The notes beneath the pieces were generated by a model that saw nothing but the letters and a program-made list of their open reading frames with translations, ran no database searches and was not told where the DNA came from. A DNA stretch of 32,471 bases from CAZGVW01 sp964529265 (GTDB lineage Bacteria > Planctomycetota > Phycisphaerae > Phycisphaerales > UBA1924): contig CAZGVW010000274.1 in assembly GCA_964529265.1 (NCBI GenBank), positions 1 to 32,471 on the forward strand, written 5' to 3'. A program made the translations under genes and the position numbers. Positions 32,075-32,471 of this stretch are shown here, in pieces; within the stretch, counting starts at the first letter, position 1; every line of letters begins with the position of its first letter.

Positions 32075-32471
32075 TCACTCGCTGCGAAGGGCGCTGACCG
32101 GATCGATCCTCGCGGCGCAGCGCGCGGGCAGCCACGCCGCCGCCACGGCGGCGCACGCGAGCGTCAGCGCCGCGCAGGTATACGCAACCGGGTCGTGGGG
32201 CGCGGTCTCATAAAGCAGACTCGCGATGGCGCGGCTCGCGAGATACGCCACACTGAGGCCGGCGAGAAGGCCGATGGCTACCGGCCCGATGGCATCGCCG
32301 ACGAACGTCCGAACCACGGTCTTCGCGTGTGCGCCGAGCGCCATGCGAATCCCGATCTCGCGCGTGCGGCGCGCGACGGCATACGCCGTGACACTGAAGA
32401 CGCCGATGAGCGTCAGGAGCAGTCCCACACCGCCGAGCAGCCCGAGCAGCTGCATGCGGCGCCGGGGAGTG
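32075..32471 (-). CDS. 3' end of a second ADOP-type permease (partial)
   Basis: The last 131 residues of a permease whose start lies beyond the right edge. The sequence (GVGLLLTLIGVFSVTAYAVA, then RTREIGIRMALGAHAKTVVR, APHDPVAY, DPVSALRSE) is the last FtsX unit and closely matches the permease at 27559-30174, differing at few positions. The two were probably produced by a gene duplication, since they lie in the same direction about 4.5 kb apart. Confidence 0.9.
   Translation of the reverse strand, partial: TPRRRMQLLGLLGGVGLLLTLIGVFSVTAYAVARRTREIGIRMALGAHAKTVVRTFVGDAIGPVAIGLLAGLSVAYLASRAIASLLYETAPHDPVAYTCAALTLACAAVAAAWLPARCAARIDPVSALRSE

Overview
The window is GC-rich and densely coded. The gene set points to Acidobacteriota, probably the Vicinamibacteria. 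The markers are a PadR regulator followed by a two-unit MacB/FtsX permease with an N-terminal prefix domain (the acidobacterial 'ADOP' type), a second such permease at the right edge, short REP-like hairpins with CCGACCTTTAGGTCGG-type cores between genes, a secreted GH51 arabinofuranosidase, and a Ku gene. The phylum is inferred from gene style; there is no rRNA or other marker gene.

Left part (1-8.5 kb). A hemerythrin-like gene (-) lies head-to-head with a Crp/Fnr-type regulator (+) that is followed by phased palindromic repeats. Next come a small gene plus a nucleotidyltransferase that has lost its catalytic segment, a secreted GH51 arabinofuranosidase, a REP-like double hairpin, a secreted lytic transglycosylase, and a Phd/VapC-type toxin-antitoxin pair with a consensus promoter that would give a leaderless mRNA. 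A diverged 40-bp tandem repeat follows. At about 8.47 kb the 5' part of an outer-membrane barrel gene abuts the 3' part of an unrelated secreted-protein gene.

Middle part (8.5-18.6 kb). A compact minus-strand array reads: NfnA/SudB-like flavin and 2Fe-2S subunit, NfnB/GltD-like subunit, 2-oxoacid:ferredoxin oxidoreductase alpha (gamma-alpha fusion) and beta, a 657-residue protein that looks like a degenerate PFOR C-terminal domain joined to a one-cluster ferredoxin, FeoB, FeoA and the truncated barrel gene. Most neighbours overlap by a few bases, so this is probably one transcript joining 2-oxoacid oxidation, ferredoxin/NAD(P)H exchange and ferrous iron uptake. The NfnB-like gene carries a perfect 16-bp palindrome in frame in its interdomain linker.

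Right-middle part (18.6-26.0 kb). A membrane-anchored glutaredoxin (+) converges on a cysteine synthase-family gene (-). A plus-strand run then encodes a ba3-type cytochrome oxidase (subunits IIa, II and I), a receiver/glutaredoxin-like/thioredoxin-reductase-like fusion, and a histidine kinase with a cyclic-nucleotide-binding-type sensor domain. The last two look like a redox-linked two-component pair.

Right part (26.0-32.5 kb). A small basic histone H1-like protein and Ku (+) converge on a PadR-ADOP operon (-). Upstream of PadR are an operator-like cluster of inverted repeats, a badly decayed GH13 (trehalose synthase/alpha-amylase-type) gene, a membrane-anchored lytic transglycosylase-like protein, and the 3' end of a second ADOP gene whose DNA closely matches the 3' end of the first.

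No gap between genes exceeds 300 bases. In the gaps at 2171-2385, 6362-6544, 18599-18826 and 20441-20663 I see no convincing RNA gene, repeat or terminator. No tRNA, rRNA, CRISPR array or insertion-sequence transposase was found.
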